From assembly GCF_026460885.1 (NCBI RefSeq), contig NZ_JAOVZW010000015.1, positions 247,986 to 311,985 of the forward strand: a DNA stretch of 64,000 nt, given 5' to 3'. Source of the DNA: Chryseobacterium formosum (lineage in GTDB: Bacteria > Bacteroidota > Bacteroidia > Flavobacteriales > Weeksellaceae). How positions within the stretch are numbered: the first letter of the stretch is position 1; each line of letters opens with the position of its first letter. A program made the translations under genes and the position numbers. The notes under the pieces were generated by a model. That model searched no databases. It worked only from the letters and a program-made list of their open reading frames with translations, and had not been told where the DNA came from. Below, one piece after another: positions 16,890 to 25,100 of the stretch.

Positions 16890-17540
16890 ATGAAAACGAA
16901 GCTTATTGCTCCTTCCCTTTTATCCGCAGACTTTGGGAACCTGCAGAGAGACATTGAAATGCTTAATAATTCTCAGGCAGATTGGTTACATATCGATGTG
17001 ATGGACGGCAGATTTGTTCCGAATATTTCTTTCGGATTTCCTGTGATGAAAACCGTACAACAACACGCAAAAAAGTTTGTTGACGTACATTTAATGATTG
17101 TGGAGCCAGAAAAATATGTTGATGAATTCATCAGTCACGGAGCAGATTTAATCTCTATACATTATGAAGCTTGTACGCATCTTCATAGAACAATTCACCA
17201 TATTCAAAGCAAAGGTGTGAAAGCTGGAGTTGTTTTAAATCCTTCAACGCCGGTATTATTGCTTGAAGATATTATTGCAGATGTAGATTTGGTTTTATTA
17301 ATGAGTGTAAATCCAGGATTTGGAGGTCAAAAATTTATCGAAAATACTTACAAGAAAATCGCTGAAACTAAGGATCTTATTTTAAGCAATAATTCTACAG
17401 CCTTAATCGAAATTGATGGCGGAGTAAATTTAGATAATGCGTCTAAATTATTCGAAGCCGGAGCAGATGTATTAGTCGCTGGAAATGCCGTTTTTTCAAC
17501 AGAAAATCCTGAAAGAACAATTGAACTTCTAAAGGTTTAA
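16890..17540 (+). CDS. rpe: ribulose-phosphate 3-epimerase
   Basis: 216 residues, normal length. The TIM barrel motifs are complete: P-S-L-L-S-A-D-F-G at the start, H-I-D-V-M-D-G-R-F-V-P, H-L-M-I, M-S-V-N-P-G-F-G-G-Q-K-F and E-I-D-G-G-V. Interconverts ribulose 5-phosphate and xylulose 5-phosphate in the pentose phosphate pathway. A strong terminator follows directly at 17561-17599. Confidence 0.97.
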   Translation: MKTKLIAPSLLSADFGNLQRDIEMLNNSQADWLHIDVMDGRFVPNISFGFPVMKTVQQHAKKFVDVHLMIVEPEKYVDEFISHGADLISIHYEACTHLHRTIHHIQSKGVKAGVVLNPSTPVLLLEDIIADVDLVLLMSVNPGFGGQKFIENTYKKIAETKDLILSNNSTALIEIDGGVNLDNASKLFEAGADVLVAGNAVFSTENPERTIELLKV

Positions 17541-17560
17541 GGAATTAAAAATTCATATAT

Positions 17561-17599
17561 AAAAAGGACTGTTTCATGAAATCTGAAACAGTCCTTTTT
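17561..17599 (+). terminator. rpe terminator
   Basis: A 16-base perfect stem (AAAAAGGACTGTTTCA / TGAAACAGTCCTTTTT) with a 7-base loop and a terminal T-run; 20 bases after the rpe stop codon. Confidence 0.9.
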
Positions 17600-17612
17600 T
17601 GTAATAAAACAA

Positions 17613-17637
17613 AAAGACAGTTGAATCAACTGTCTTT
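17613..17637 (-). terminator. second hairpin downstream of rpe
   Basis: AAAGACAGTTGA and TCAACTGTCTTT form a 12-base inverted repeat with a single central base. Read leftward it is followed by TTTTGTTTTATT, so it best fits termination of leftward transcription, although no leftward gene ends here. Confidence 0.6.
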
Positions 17638-17965
17638 CTTCTCTTACAAAGAGATAATTTAATTATATGGTTATTAGTTTTCTTTTAGATTCGATGCCTA
17701 GGAATCTGATTCTCTGTTTTTATTTGATGTAAAGATGAAAAAATATGACACACAATCCTATCCGTAAAAACACGGAATTTTTATTGATAAGCATTTATCT
17801 TGATTTTCATTTAAACATATTAAACAATCAATTACAAATAATTCAGATTTTAAAATTTAAGTTAAATCAAATCTAAACAACACATTAACCTAATGTTAAT
17901 TCTGTCATTACTAAATCAAGACTAAATGGCAGATATTTGACTATCAAATTATTAGAGCAAAAAAA

Positions 17966-17987
17966 AATCCGGAAAAATTTCCGGATT
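17966..17987 (-). terminator. ndk terminator
   Basis: AATCCGGAAA / TTTCCGGATT perfect stem, 2-base spacer; on the minus strand it is followed by a run of T, about 20 bases after the ndk stop codon. Confidence 0.85.
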
Positions 17988-18007
17988 AATATTTTGTGGA
18001 GTTTTAA

Positions 18008-18424
18008 TTAAAAAATCTCTCTCCCTGAAAAATGAAATTGTGCTTCAATCAAAGCATTTTCGTTAGAGTCAGAACCGTGTACTGCATTCTCTCCGATGCT
18101 TCTGGCAAACATTTTTCTGATAGTTCCTTCAGCTGCTTCAGCAGGATTTGTAGCTCCGATTAAAGTTCTGAAATCTTCAACTGCATTGTCTTTTTCTAAA
18201 ACTGCAGCTACGATAGGACCTGAACTCATAAAATCAACCAATTCTCCGTAAAAAGGTCTTTCAGCATGTACTTCGTAGAATTTTTTCGCATCTGCAACAG
18301 TAAGCTGAGTTAATTTTAAAGCTTTGATTTTAAAACCACCTTCTGAAATTTTCCCTAAAATAGCACCAATGTGACCGTCAGCAACCGCATCTGGCTTAAT
18401 CATTGTGAATGTAATGTTTGACAT
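18008..18424 (-). CDS. ndk: nucleoside diphosphate kinase
   Basis: 138 residues, standard length. Begins [14 protein letters not shown] with the family P-loop-like start and has the active-site histidine in N-A-V-H-G-S-D-S (about residue 116). Transfers the gamma phosphate among nucleoside triphosphates in the cytosol. The ATG at 18422-18424 gives the correct N terminus; an upstream in-frame start would add 8 residues. A TAGTTTTG box (18448-18455, minus strand) 24 bases upstream is a plausible -7 element. Confidence 0.97.
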   Translation of the reverse strand: MSNITFTMIKPDAVADGHIGAILGKISEGGFKIKALKLTQLTVADAKKFYEVHAERPFYGELVDFMSSGPIVAAVLEKDNAVEDFRTLIGATNPAEAAEGTIRKMFARSIGENAVHGSDSNENALIEAQFHFSGREIF

Positions 18425-18751
18425 AATTGAATATTTTTTTAATGGCACAAAACTACAAAAAATATCTAAAATAAATTTTAAATTAATTTTAACATAAAAT
18501 AACTTTTGTTAAGAATTGAGAGTTATTTCTTGGCACAGTAATTGTAACTATTAATTCGATTCTCATGTTTAATTTGAGTTTTCATGGTTATTAGTTTTTA
18601 CCCAGCTTCGGCTGGGTTTTTTATTGCTAATAATCAGCATATAAATTGTATAATTCACAATTTCCGAATATAGAATATGAATACAATTATTCTATTTGCT
18701 TCATAATCAAGCAAAAGAATGGGTTTAGTTTAAAAAATGTAAGAAAATTAC
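18425..18751. other. 327-base gap between ndk and rsgA
   Basis: Contains a probable ndk -7 box, a terminator-like hairpin pointing right (18600-18617), the second copy of the 15-base ATGGTTATTAGTTTT repeat (about 18583-18598) and, on the minus strand, a 20-codon frame starting at 18582-18584 (M-K-T-Q-I-K-H...C-A-K-K, stop). None of the short frames can be called a gene with confidence. Confidence 0.5.
18600..18617 (+). terminator. orphan rightward terminator upstream of ndk
   Basis: ACCCAGC-TTCG-GCTGGGT with the stable TTCG tetraloop, followed by TTTTTATT on the plus strand; on the minus strand the following bases are A-rich. No rightward gene precedes it, so it implies a short rightward RNA or an antisense/leader function. 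Confidence 0.7.
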
Positions 18752-19678
18752 TTATCTGTGAGCGTTTTCTTCCGCTTCTTCCATCAATTTGATATAAGTA
18801 GAATATCTTGAAGATTGAATTTCACCGGTTTCTAAAGATTCTAAAACGGCACACTTCGGCTCATTTATATGCATGCAATTATGATATTTACATTCTTCCC
18901 TCTTTTTAAAAATTTCAGGAAAATAATGTTGTACTTCTTCTTTTTCAATATCAATCATCGCAAATTCACGAACTCCGGGAGTATCGATAACATTTCCGCC
19001 AAAATCCCAAAAATGCATTTGTGCAAAAGTGGTTGTATGCTTACCTTTTAAATGAGTATCTGAAATTTCTGAAGTTCTCAAATTAAGATTGGGTTGCATC
19101 GCATTGACCAAAGTAGATTTCCCACAACCGGAATGACCAAAAAATACAGAAGTTTTATCTTTCAGAAGTTCAACTAAATCATCAAGATTTAATTTTGAAT
19201 AAGAAGAAATTTCCAAAGTTTCGTACCCGATTTCATTGTAAAGAAATTCAATATCTTTTACAATTTCAGATTCTTCTTCAGAAAGAACATCCATTTTATT
19301 GAATAAAATCAATGGAGTAATATTGTAAGCTTCACAACAAGCTAAAAATCGGTCTAGAAAACCGAGAGAAGTTTCGGGATGTTTTAAAGTAAAAATAAAA
19401 CAAGCCAAATCAATATTTGAAGCAATAATATGTGCTTCTTTTGAAAGGTTTACAGATTTTCGGATCAGATAATTTTTGCGAGGCTCAATTTTAGTAATCC
19501 AAGCAACATCATCCTGCTCCAGCTGAAATTCCACAAAATCACCAACAGCTAAAGGATTTGTAAGTCTGGTTTTTATCAGTTTAAATTTCCCGCGAATTCT
19601 CGCTTCAAAAATTTTTCCGGTTTCTGTTTCCAAAACCTGATACCAACTTCCTGTAGATTTAATGATTTTTCCTTTCAT
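18752..19678 (-). CDS. rsgA: ribosome small subunit-dependent GTPase A
   Basis: 308 residues. Circularly permuted GTPase: an N-terminal OB-fold, then the G4 motif N-K-M-D before the P-loop G-H-S-G-C-G-K-S-T-L, then D-T-P-G-V-R-E-F (G3). The C-terminal zinc knuckle is C-K-Y-H-N-C-M-H-I-N-E-P-K-C. Assists late maturation of the 30S subunit. The ATG is preceded by a short spacer to the DAHP synthase stop codon (about 95 bases, with a low-complexity repeat), so the two genes may be co-transcribed. Confidence 0.96.
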   Translation of the reverse strand: MKGKIIKSTGSWYQVLETETGKIFEARIRGKFKLIKTRLTNPLAVGDFVEFQLEQDDVAWITKIEPRKNYLIRKSVNLSKEAHIIASNIDLACFIFTLKHPETSLGFLDRFLACCEAYNITPLILFNKMDVLSEEESEIVKDIEFLYNEIGYETLEISSYSKLNLDDLVELLKDKTSVFFGHSGCGKSTLVNAMQPNLNLRTSEISDTHLKGKHTTTFAQMHFWDFGGNVIDTPGVREFAMIDIEKEEVQHYFPEIFKKREECKYHNCMHINEPKCAVLESLETGEIQSSRYSTYIKLMEEAEENAHR

Positions 19679-19774
19679 ATATAGATTGCAAATATAAGGA
19701 ATTAGGTTTAGGTAATAGGATTTAGTTTAAGTCTGAAACAAATTCTAAATCCTACTACTTTTTCCAAAACCAAC

Positions 19775-20854
19775 TTATCTGTTAATCATAATACTATTTT
19801 GAACCTCAATTGATTCTTCGTGAATCGCTTTGAAGACTTTTTCAATAAAATCCTGCGACATTCCTGTCTCAGAAGCTTTTTGAATGGCATATTCTGTAAT
19901 AACTTTCCAACGATCCGGCTGAAAAATCGCAATGTCATTTTCCTTCTTCAGTTTTCCGATTTTTGATGAAATTTTCATTCTTTGAGAAAGCAATTCAATT
20001 AACTGAAAATCTAAATCTGAAATCAACGTTCTGTGTCTTCCCATTTCATCATCAAAACCAGCTATTCCTGAATTTCTGACTTTCAAATTTGAAATCATTT
20101 CACCTAAAACTTCAGGTGTAATTTGTTGTGAAGCATCACTCCACGCTTCGTCAGGATTACAATGTGATTCGATAATTGCACCTTGGTAACCGACATTCAA
20201 CGCTTCCTGAGTAATTCCCGCTAATCCGGTACGATTTCCGCAAATATGAGAAGGATCAATTAAAATCGGAATATTTGGAAACTGACTTTTAAAATCTAAT
20301 GCAATCTGCCAATTCGGATTATTTCTGTATTTCGTTTTCTGGTACGTTGAAAAACCTCTGTGAATTGCTCCTAAATTTTTAATATCCTGTCCTAAAAGTC
20401 TTTCCAAAGCACCAATCCACAATGCTAAATCTGGATTTACAGGATTTTTAACCAAAACTATTTTTTCAGTTCCCTTTAAAGCTTCTGCAATTTCCTGAAC
20501 GGTAAAAGGGTTTACCGTAGAACGTGCACCAATCCATAAAATATCGACATCTGCTTCCAAAGCTGCAGCAACGTGATGAGCATTTGCAACTTCTGTAGCA
20601 GTTTTAAAACCGTATTCTTCTTTTACTTTTTTTAACCAGTTTAAACCAATTACACCAACTCCTTCAAAACCATTTGGTTTAGTTCTCGGTTTCCAAATTC
20701 CTGCACGAAAAATAGGAACTTCTGCATTGGTATTTTTAATTCTTTTTGCCGTTTCCAGCATTTGTTGTTCACTTTCCGCACTGCATGGTCCAGCGATAAT
20801 AAGAGGCTGGTGAAAATCTTTTATCCAGCTGTTTTCCAAATCTCTTAAGTTCAT
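19775..20854 (-). CDS. bifunctional DAHP synthase / chorismate mutase
   Basis: 359 residues in two parts. Residues about 1-265 are a class Ibeta DAHP synthase: A-G-P-C-S-A-E-S, K-P-R-T-K-P-N-G-F-E-G, L-W-I-G-A-R-S, D-P-S-H-I-C-G-N-R and E-S-H-C-N-P. Residues about 265-359 are an AroQ-type chorismate mutase (M-G-R-H-R-T-L-I-S-D-L-D...E-L-L-S-Q-R-M-K-I-S). The mutase at the C terminus is the arrangement typical of Bacteroidota and probably provides feedback control by prephenate. First committed step of aromatic amino acid synthesis. Confidence 0.95.
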   Translation of the reverse strand: MNLRDLENSWIKDFHQPLIIAGPCSAESEQQMLETAKRIKNTNAEVPIFRAGIWKPRTKPNGFEGVGVIGLNWLKKVKEEYGFKTATEVANAHHVAAALEADVDILWIGARSTVNPFTVQEIAEALKGTEKIVLVKNPVNPDLALWIGALERLLGQDIKNLGAIHRGFSTYQKTKYRNNPNWQIALDFKSQFPNIPILIDPSHICGNRTGLAGITQEALNVGYQGAIIESHCNPDEAWSDASQQITPEVLGEMISNLKVRNSGIAGFDDEMGRHRTLISDLDFQLIELLSQRMKISSKIGKLKKENDIAIFQPDRWKVITEYAIQKASETGMSQDFIEKVFKAIHEESIEVQNSIMINR

Positions 20855-21203
20855 ATTGTATATTTATATTTTAAAATTAAACGCAATAGTATATGTATTA
20901 TAAAGTTACTTTATAATTCTTTCAAAAAAATGTAATTCAAAAATTGTTATGAAATCAGGAATCTAAACGCAGAGTTCCTATAGTTTTTAAGAAAGAAATT
21001 AAATTAGCTATACCAATAAAATCGATAATAACTTCTAAAATTTCTATAATAAAATGTAGCAAAAGAAAGATAACTGCTTAAGAAATAAGCAGGTGTAAAA
21101 CTGATTGTTTGAGTAAAATCAGAAGTATATGGAAGTTTGGAATGTTCCAATTTTATACTGTAATTTATCTTTGTTTTTGTAAATATTAAGCAAATATATA
21201 AAT
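20855..21203. other. 349-base gap between DAHP synthase and dnaX
   Basis: AT-rich. On the minus strand a hydrophobic frame without ATG (about 34 residues from a TTG near 21060, containing I-I-E-I-L-E-V-I-I-D-F-I-G-I-A) overlaps a second short frame; both may be chance or remnants. No hairpin terminator is obvious after dnaX. Confidence 0.4.
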
Positions 21204-21785
21204 TTATGACAAATCAAACCTCATTAAATCGTCTAAATCTTTTAAAAGAGGATTCATTTCAATAAATTTTTCAAAAATTTTCTTTTTAGTCATCACTTCA
21301 ATTTTCAGATTTTCATGATCTTTTTTAAACTGAAACTCGATAGAATGATTATGCACTTTATGTTTAAAATGATTAAAAAACTCGATACTGATTTTATCAA
21401 ATTCTATTTTAGCAGAATCTGAAGGATAAGAAATCTCAATGATTTTTTCATCAATTTTAATGAGCTTAAAAGCTTTTATTGCATTAAAAACAACGGGATC
21501 TTTGGTTCTAAGCTGTTTTAAAAGTACCGTCCATTCTGTCTGAATATCGGTATCTGTAAAATGATGTTCCGGCAGATTTTCAGTATTGACAACAGTAGTT
21601 TTTTCTCTTTCTTCAGTTTTTTCTTCCTGATTTAAGAATGAATTGATACTGAAACCTGAAGAAATATTAGGTTTAGATAGAGGTTTGGAAGCTTTAATTA
21701 CAGGTTGTGAAGTTTGTTCGGGTTCAGCAACTTTAGTTTGAACTTTTACTTCTTCAACTTTTTTCTCCTGAATCTGAGTTGGCAA
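21204..21785 (-). CDS. dnaX: DNA polymerase III tau C-terminal extension (-1 frame of dnaX)
   Basis: 193 residues of open frame with a Pro/Lys/Glu-rich linker (Q-E-K-K-V-E-E-V-K-V) followed by a folded C-terminal domain typical of flavobacterial tau. It has no proper start: the first candidate is TTG. The frame stays open upstream to the A10 run at 21832-21841, giving the junction F-I-I-L-A-P-F-L-D-E-K-Q-E-I-K-L-P-T. It is therefore best read as the part of tau reached by a -1 frameshift (or one-base slippage) from the 21824-22909 frame, for a total of 568 residues. A single-base sequencing error in the A-run is the alternative. Confidence 0.8.
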   Translation of the reverse strand: MPTQIQEKKVEEVKVQTKVAEPEQTSQPVIKASKPLSKPNISSGFSINSFLNQEEKTEEREKTTVVNTENLPEHHFTDTDIQTEWTVLLKQLRTKDPVVFNAIKAFKLIKIDEKIIEISYPSDSAKIEFDKISIEFFNHFKHKVHNHSIEFQFKKDHENLKIEVMTKKKIFEKFIEMNPLLKDLDDLMRFDLS

Positions 21786-21791
21786 TTTTAT

Positions 21792-21841
21792 CTCCTGTTT
21801 CTCATCAAGAAACGGAGCTAATATTATAAACTTTTTTTTTT
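21792..21841 (-). promoter_or_regulatory. dnaX: dnaX recoding site: A10 slippery run plus stem-loop
   Basis: On the coding strand GCT is followed by ten A residues (plus-strand T10 at 21832-21841), then G-TTT-ATA in the -1 frame or AGT-TTA-TAA (stop) in the zero frame. Fourteen bases after the A-run lies a stem-loop (21792-21817): CTCC-GTTTCT and AGAAAC-A-GGAG around the loop TGATG, ten pairs with one bulge. Slippery A-run plus downstream stem matches known dnaX recoding signals (A6G in Escherichia coli, A9 in Thermus). Confidence 0.75.
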
Positions 21842-22909
21842 AGCTAATTCGCCACCGGCAGAAAGAGAAGATAATTGCATCAAGGCAATTTCAACGGTAA
21901 GTCTAGGATTTTTTGAATTTTTATAATTGATATCTGCATGATTACAGATTTCGATTCCGTCGATTAAATGTTGCGGACTCCATTTTTGTCCCTGCTCGGT
22001 AAATTTCACTTTCGTCTGCTCCCCAACTTCAATCAAATCCATTGTTGACGGATTTTGAGCCATCATTAAATCACGGAAATGATTTCCTAATCCCGCAATA
22101 AACAAATGTGGATCAAAACCTTTTTTTACAATTTCATTGAAAGCAGAAAGTACTTCAGGAATTTTATTTTCTTTAGCTAAATCGACAATTTTCAGATATT
22201 GATCGTAGTCTAAAATGTTAAGAACTTCAGCAGCCTTAGCAAGGGTAATATTTTTCTGAGAAAAGGTAGAAAGCCTGTCAAAAATAGAAAGCGCATCTCT
22301 CAACGCACCGTCTGCTTTTTGAGCAATCAAATACAAAGCATCATCTTCATACTTTACATTTTCTTTTTCCGCAATTCCTCTTAAATGATTCTGAATATCA
22401 AGAATTGTAATTCTTTTGAAATCATAAATCTGACAACGCGATAAAATTGTAGGGATAATTTTATGTTTTTCAGTCGTTGCTAAGATAAATATTGCATGAG
22501 CAGGTGGCTCCTCCAAAGTTTTAAGAAAAGCATTAAATGCTGCAGAAGACAACATGTGAACCTCGTCAATAATATAGACTTTGTACTGACCGACTTGTGG
22601 CGCAAAACGCACCTGATCAATCAACTCACGGATATCGTCAACAGAGTTATTAGACGCAGCATCAAGCTCATAAATATTGTAAGCAAAACCATCTTCTGAG
22701 ACGGAACCGTCTTTTTCGTTGATTTTTCTTGCTAAAATTCTGGCACAAGTCGTTTTGCCGACACCACGAGGTCCGCAAAACAACAGCGCCTGTGCCAATT
22801 GATTTTCTTCAATAGCATGTTCTAGCGTATCTGTAATATGAGATTGCCCAACAACGGTATCAAACTGTTGCGGACGGTACTTTCTTGCAGATACGATAAA
22901 ATTTTCCAT
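21824..22909 (-). CDS. dnaX: DNA polymerase III subunit gamma/tau (zero-frame product)
   Basis: 361 residues comprising the clamp-loader AAA+ ATPase: P-loop C-G-P-R-G-V-G-K-T-T (about 46-55), Walker B I-I-D-E-V-H-M-L, sensor 1 L-A-T-T-E-K-H, S-R-C arginine finger and domain III. The four-cysteine zinc module seen in Escherichia coli DnaX is absent; a short K-I-N-E-K-D-G-S linker takes its place, as in other Flavobacteriia. The frame stops seven codons after the A-run begins, leaving a gamma-like protein without the tau C-terminal domains. Loads the beta clamp at the replication fork. Confidence 0.92.
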   Translation of the reverse strand: MENFIVSARKYRPQQFDTVVGQSHITDTLEHAIEENQLAQALLFCGPRGVGKTTCARILARKINEKDGSVSEDGFAYNIYELDAASNNSVDDIRELIDQVRFAPQVGQYKVYIIDEVHMLSSAAFNAFLKTLEEPPAHAIFILATTEKHKIIPTILSRCQIYDFKRITILDIQNHLRGIAEKENVKYEDDALYLIAQKADGALRDALSIFDRLSTFSQKNITLAKAAEVLNILDYDQYLKIVDLAKENKIPEVLSAFNEIVKKGFDPHLFIAGLGNHFRDLMMAQNPSTMDLIEVGEQTKVKFTEQGQKWSPQHLIDGIEICNHADINYKNSKNPRLTVEIALMQLSSLSAGGELAKKKSL

Positions 22910-22998
22910 TGCCCAAAAGTAAGGAATATAGTTTTAATTTAAAAATTAAAATCTTCAAATTTCATGTAAAATATTGCTAAGGTTTGGGCAATAGAATA

Positions 22999-23622
22999 TT
23001 ATTTATTGTAAGCGAAGTCGATGATATCTGCAATAGCTTTTTCAATCTTCTTCCTTCCTTCTTCACTTTTCATATCGATACCGCAAAACGTACTTCCGTT
23101 ATGACCAGTATACAAATTCAAATGATAAGAACCCGCAATAAGAAGCGCTGTAATAGCTCTGTATTCCTCAGACTTTTCTCCAAAATGAGGATCTGTAATA
23201 TTTTTGAATAATACTTCTCCCACCTCTTCTCTCTGATCTAAAATTTTCTTGAGAATAGGTCTGCTTTCTGACATTTCCCACACAAGAATTTTCTGTAATT
23301 CTTTGTTTTTCTTTAAACTTTCAAACTGGTTTACAATTGCCATTTTAGACAATTCTTTTCCCCCATCTGATAAATCTACATCATCACCGGCCTCAAATTT
23401 ACTCCAGTAATCTTGCGATCTGATATACTCATCGATCAATTTATCAGTGCTTCCGAAATATTCATAAATTAATTTTTTGTCAAATCCTGCAACTGCAGCA
23501 ATTTTACTTACCATTAATCCGGAATATCCTTTGGTTTTCAAAATCTTCCCTACTGCATTGAGTAGTTTTTGTTTTGTTTTTTCTTTGTCCCTAATAGGAC
23601 CTTGTACAACTTTTCTAGGCAT
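22999..23622 (-). CDS. TetR/AcrR-family regulator
   Basis: 207 residues. The N-terminal HTH reads L-L-N-A-V-G-K-I-L-K-T-K-G-Y-S-G-L-M-V, then I-A-A-V-A-G-F-D-K-K-L-I-Y-E-Y-F-G-S, the typical TetR recognition helix region. The C-terminal ligand domain is helical and has no recognisable subfamily. No exporter or enzyme gene is adjacent, and a 688-base gap lies upstream, so its targets are unknown. Confidence 0.88.
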   Translation of the reverse strand: MPRKVVQGPIRDKEKTKQKLLNAVGKILKTKGYSGLMVSKIAAVAGFDKKLIYEYFGSTDKLIDEYIRSQDYWSKFEAGDDVDLSDGGKELSKMAIVNQFESLKKNKELQKILVWEMSESRPILKKILDQREEVGEVLFKNITDPHFGEKSEEYRAITALLIAGSYHLNLYTGHNGSTFCGIDMKSEEGRKKIEKAIADIIDFAYNK

Positions 23623-24310
23623 CGTTTTCTATTTAATTTTTGCTAAAAGCAACTTTTCAATAATATTTAAAAATTCTATACCATCCGTAATCTACTGTTT
23701 ACAAAAGACTTAATAGAATTTTACATTCACAAATATACATCTCTTTAGTGAGAATTGTGGAACATTATATTTCTTATTTACGATTTTTTTTCTCATCCGG
23801 TTTCACTAAGTGTAGAAAAACCTAAATTTATTTCCTTGTCAGTGTATTTTTTCTTAAAATAAAAAGTGCAAAAATACTACATCTAAGATTAATAAAAATG
23901 AATTAAAATTCAATATTCTTTATCAAATTTCACACAAGTGAAAATTATTTTTAAAATAACAATTGATTATACTGATATAATTTAAACCAAAACATTTATT
24001 GTTAAATTTCTCATTAAATAAAATAATTCACTATCCTTAATTAAAATTACGATTTTTTTGAATATCAAATAATAAATTTCAAGAAAATATTTAGTGTTTC
24101 TTTAGGAAGCTCCACCCTTCTGTTGCACGTTTAATGCCATTGTTGATTTTCATTGAAAAAATCTCTTTTTATCTTTAATTATTTATTTTTTTCATTTAAA
24201 ACAATCGTAAGATTAAAAGACTATTTTTTGGACAAAAACACTATCAATTCTATCTTTGTAACTCCAAATATTGCTATCAAAAGCATTATTTGAAGATTAA
24301 TTAATTAAAA
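23623..24310. other. 688-base gap between tetR and MBL gene
   Basis: Very AT-rich except for an island at about 24108-24145 with GC-rich codons. On the minus strand the island encodes a 20-codon frame starting near 24153 (M-K-I-N-N-G-I-K-R-A-T-E-G-W-S-F-L-K-K-H, stop). No longer frame, terminator or RNA fold is evident. The right end holds the promoter of the MBL gene. Confidence 0.45.
24228..24258 (+). promoter_or_regulatory. promoter of MBL hydrolase
   Basis: TTG (24228-24230), 20-base spacer, TATCTTTG (24251-24258): an exact fit to the Bacteroidota sigma-A consensus TTG-N19/20-TAnnTTTG, 52 bases upstream of the ATG at 24311. Confidence 0.8.
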
Positions 24311-25036
24311 ATGAAAATCATTCCTTTAAAAGAAGGCAATTTTATTGCTGACAAATTAAAAAACTTCACAATTTTGGAAGAAAATCCTGAAGCGAGAGGA
24401 ATAAAAATGTCTATACAGCCTTTTTTAATTATTACAAAAAATGATTATATTCTTATTGATGCCGGTTTTGGTTGGAAAAATAAAGCTGGAAAATTAGTCA
24501 TCACCGAAATTCTCGAGAAAGAAAATATTCATCCGGATCAAATAACTAAAATTCTTCTATCTCATTTACATAAAGACCACATCAACGGAACGCTGTTGAA
24601 AACAGAAAACGGCTTCGAACCTACGTTTCCAAATGCTAAAATTTATATTCAAAACAGAGAACTAGACTTTGCTTTAGAAAGCCGTGAAAATCCTTCTTTT
24701 GATTTCGAGGTTTTAGAAGCATTAATTCAACAACCCAATATTGTTTGGATAAATGAAGATCAGGGAAATATTAATGATGAAATTTATTATGAAGTCGTTG
24801 GAGGTCACAGTCCATTTATGCAGATTTTTAAAATTACCGAGAATGATGAGACTATATTTTTCGGCGCAGATAATCTTCCTCAAGAATCTTATTTGAAATA
24901 TCACGTCGCCTACAAAAGTGATTTTGATGGTAAAAAAGCAATGCAATTACGCATCAAATGGCAGGAAGAAGCAATAGACAATCATTGGAAAATTTTGCTT
25001 TATCATGATTTGGATAAAAGCGTTTTAGAATTTTAA
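24311..25036 (+). CDS. MBL-fold metallo-hydrolase
   Basis: 241 residues of the metallo-beta-lactamase fold. The metal motif H-x-H-x-D-H is L-S-H-L-H-K-D-H-I-N-G (about 84-94), the later ligands are H in V-G-G-H-S-P, D in F-F-G-A-D-N and H in L-Y-H-D. No signal peptide, so cytosolic, closest in appearance to the quorum-quenching/uncharacterised hydrolase group. Substrate unknown. Has its own consensus promoter and terminator, so it is a single-gene unit. Confidence 0.9.
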   Translation: MKIIPLKEGNFIADKLKNFTILEENPEARGIKMSIQPFLIITKNDYILIDAGFGWKNKAGKLVITEILEKENIHPDQITKILLSHLHKDHINGTLLKTENGFEPTFPNAKIYIQNRELDFALESRENPSFDFEVLEALIQQPNIVWINEDQGNINDEIYYEVVGGHSPFMQIFKITENDETIFFGADNLPQESYLKYHVAYKSDFDGKKAMQLRIKWQEEAIDNHWKILLYHDLDKSVLEF

Positions 25037-25049
25037 AATACTTACTTAT

Positions 25050-25082
25050 AAAACCTCCTGAAAATCGATTACAGGAGGTTTT
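25050..25082. terminator. bidirectional terminator, MBL / aldo-keto reductase
   Basis: AAAACCTCCTG / CAGGAGGTTTT perfect 11-base stem with an 11-base loop between convergent genes; A- and T-rich on the two flanks. Confidence 0.85.
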
Positions 25083-25100
25083 AATTTTAAACTTCTTTAA

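Larger units (their letters stand above)
17541..18007. other. 467-base gap between rpe and ndk
   Basis: Holds the rpe terminator, a second hairpin at 17613-17637, a 15-base sequence ATGGTTATTAGTTTT (starting near 17668) that recurs near 18583 on the other side of ndk, and the ndk terminator. I find no convincing reading frame; the longest starting at the repeat has 21 codons. Confidence 0.6.

Noticed and set aside
18531..18546. Sigma-54-like TTGGCAC...TTGT on the plus strand ahead of the orphan terminator
   Set aside because: The -12 dinucleotide is GT instead of GC, so the key invariant position fails; kept only as a remark.
21000..21150. Hydrophobic short frames downstream of dnaX as a type I toxin
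   Set aside because: No ATG, two overlapping frames of similar quality, no antisense RNA signals; probably chance or decay.
24121..24138. GG-N10-GC site on the minus strand (TGGCAT...GTGCA)
   Set aside because: It lies inside the short GC-rich frame M-K-I-N-N-G-I-K-R-A and about 500 bases from the nearest minus-strand gene; such a match is expected by chance in 64 kb.
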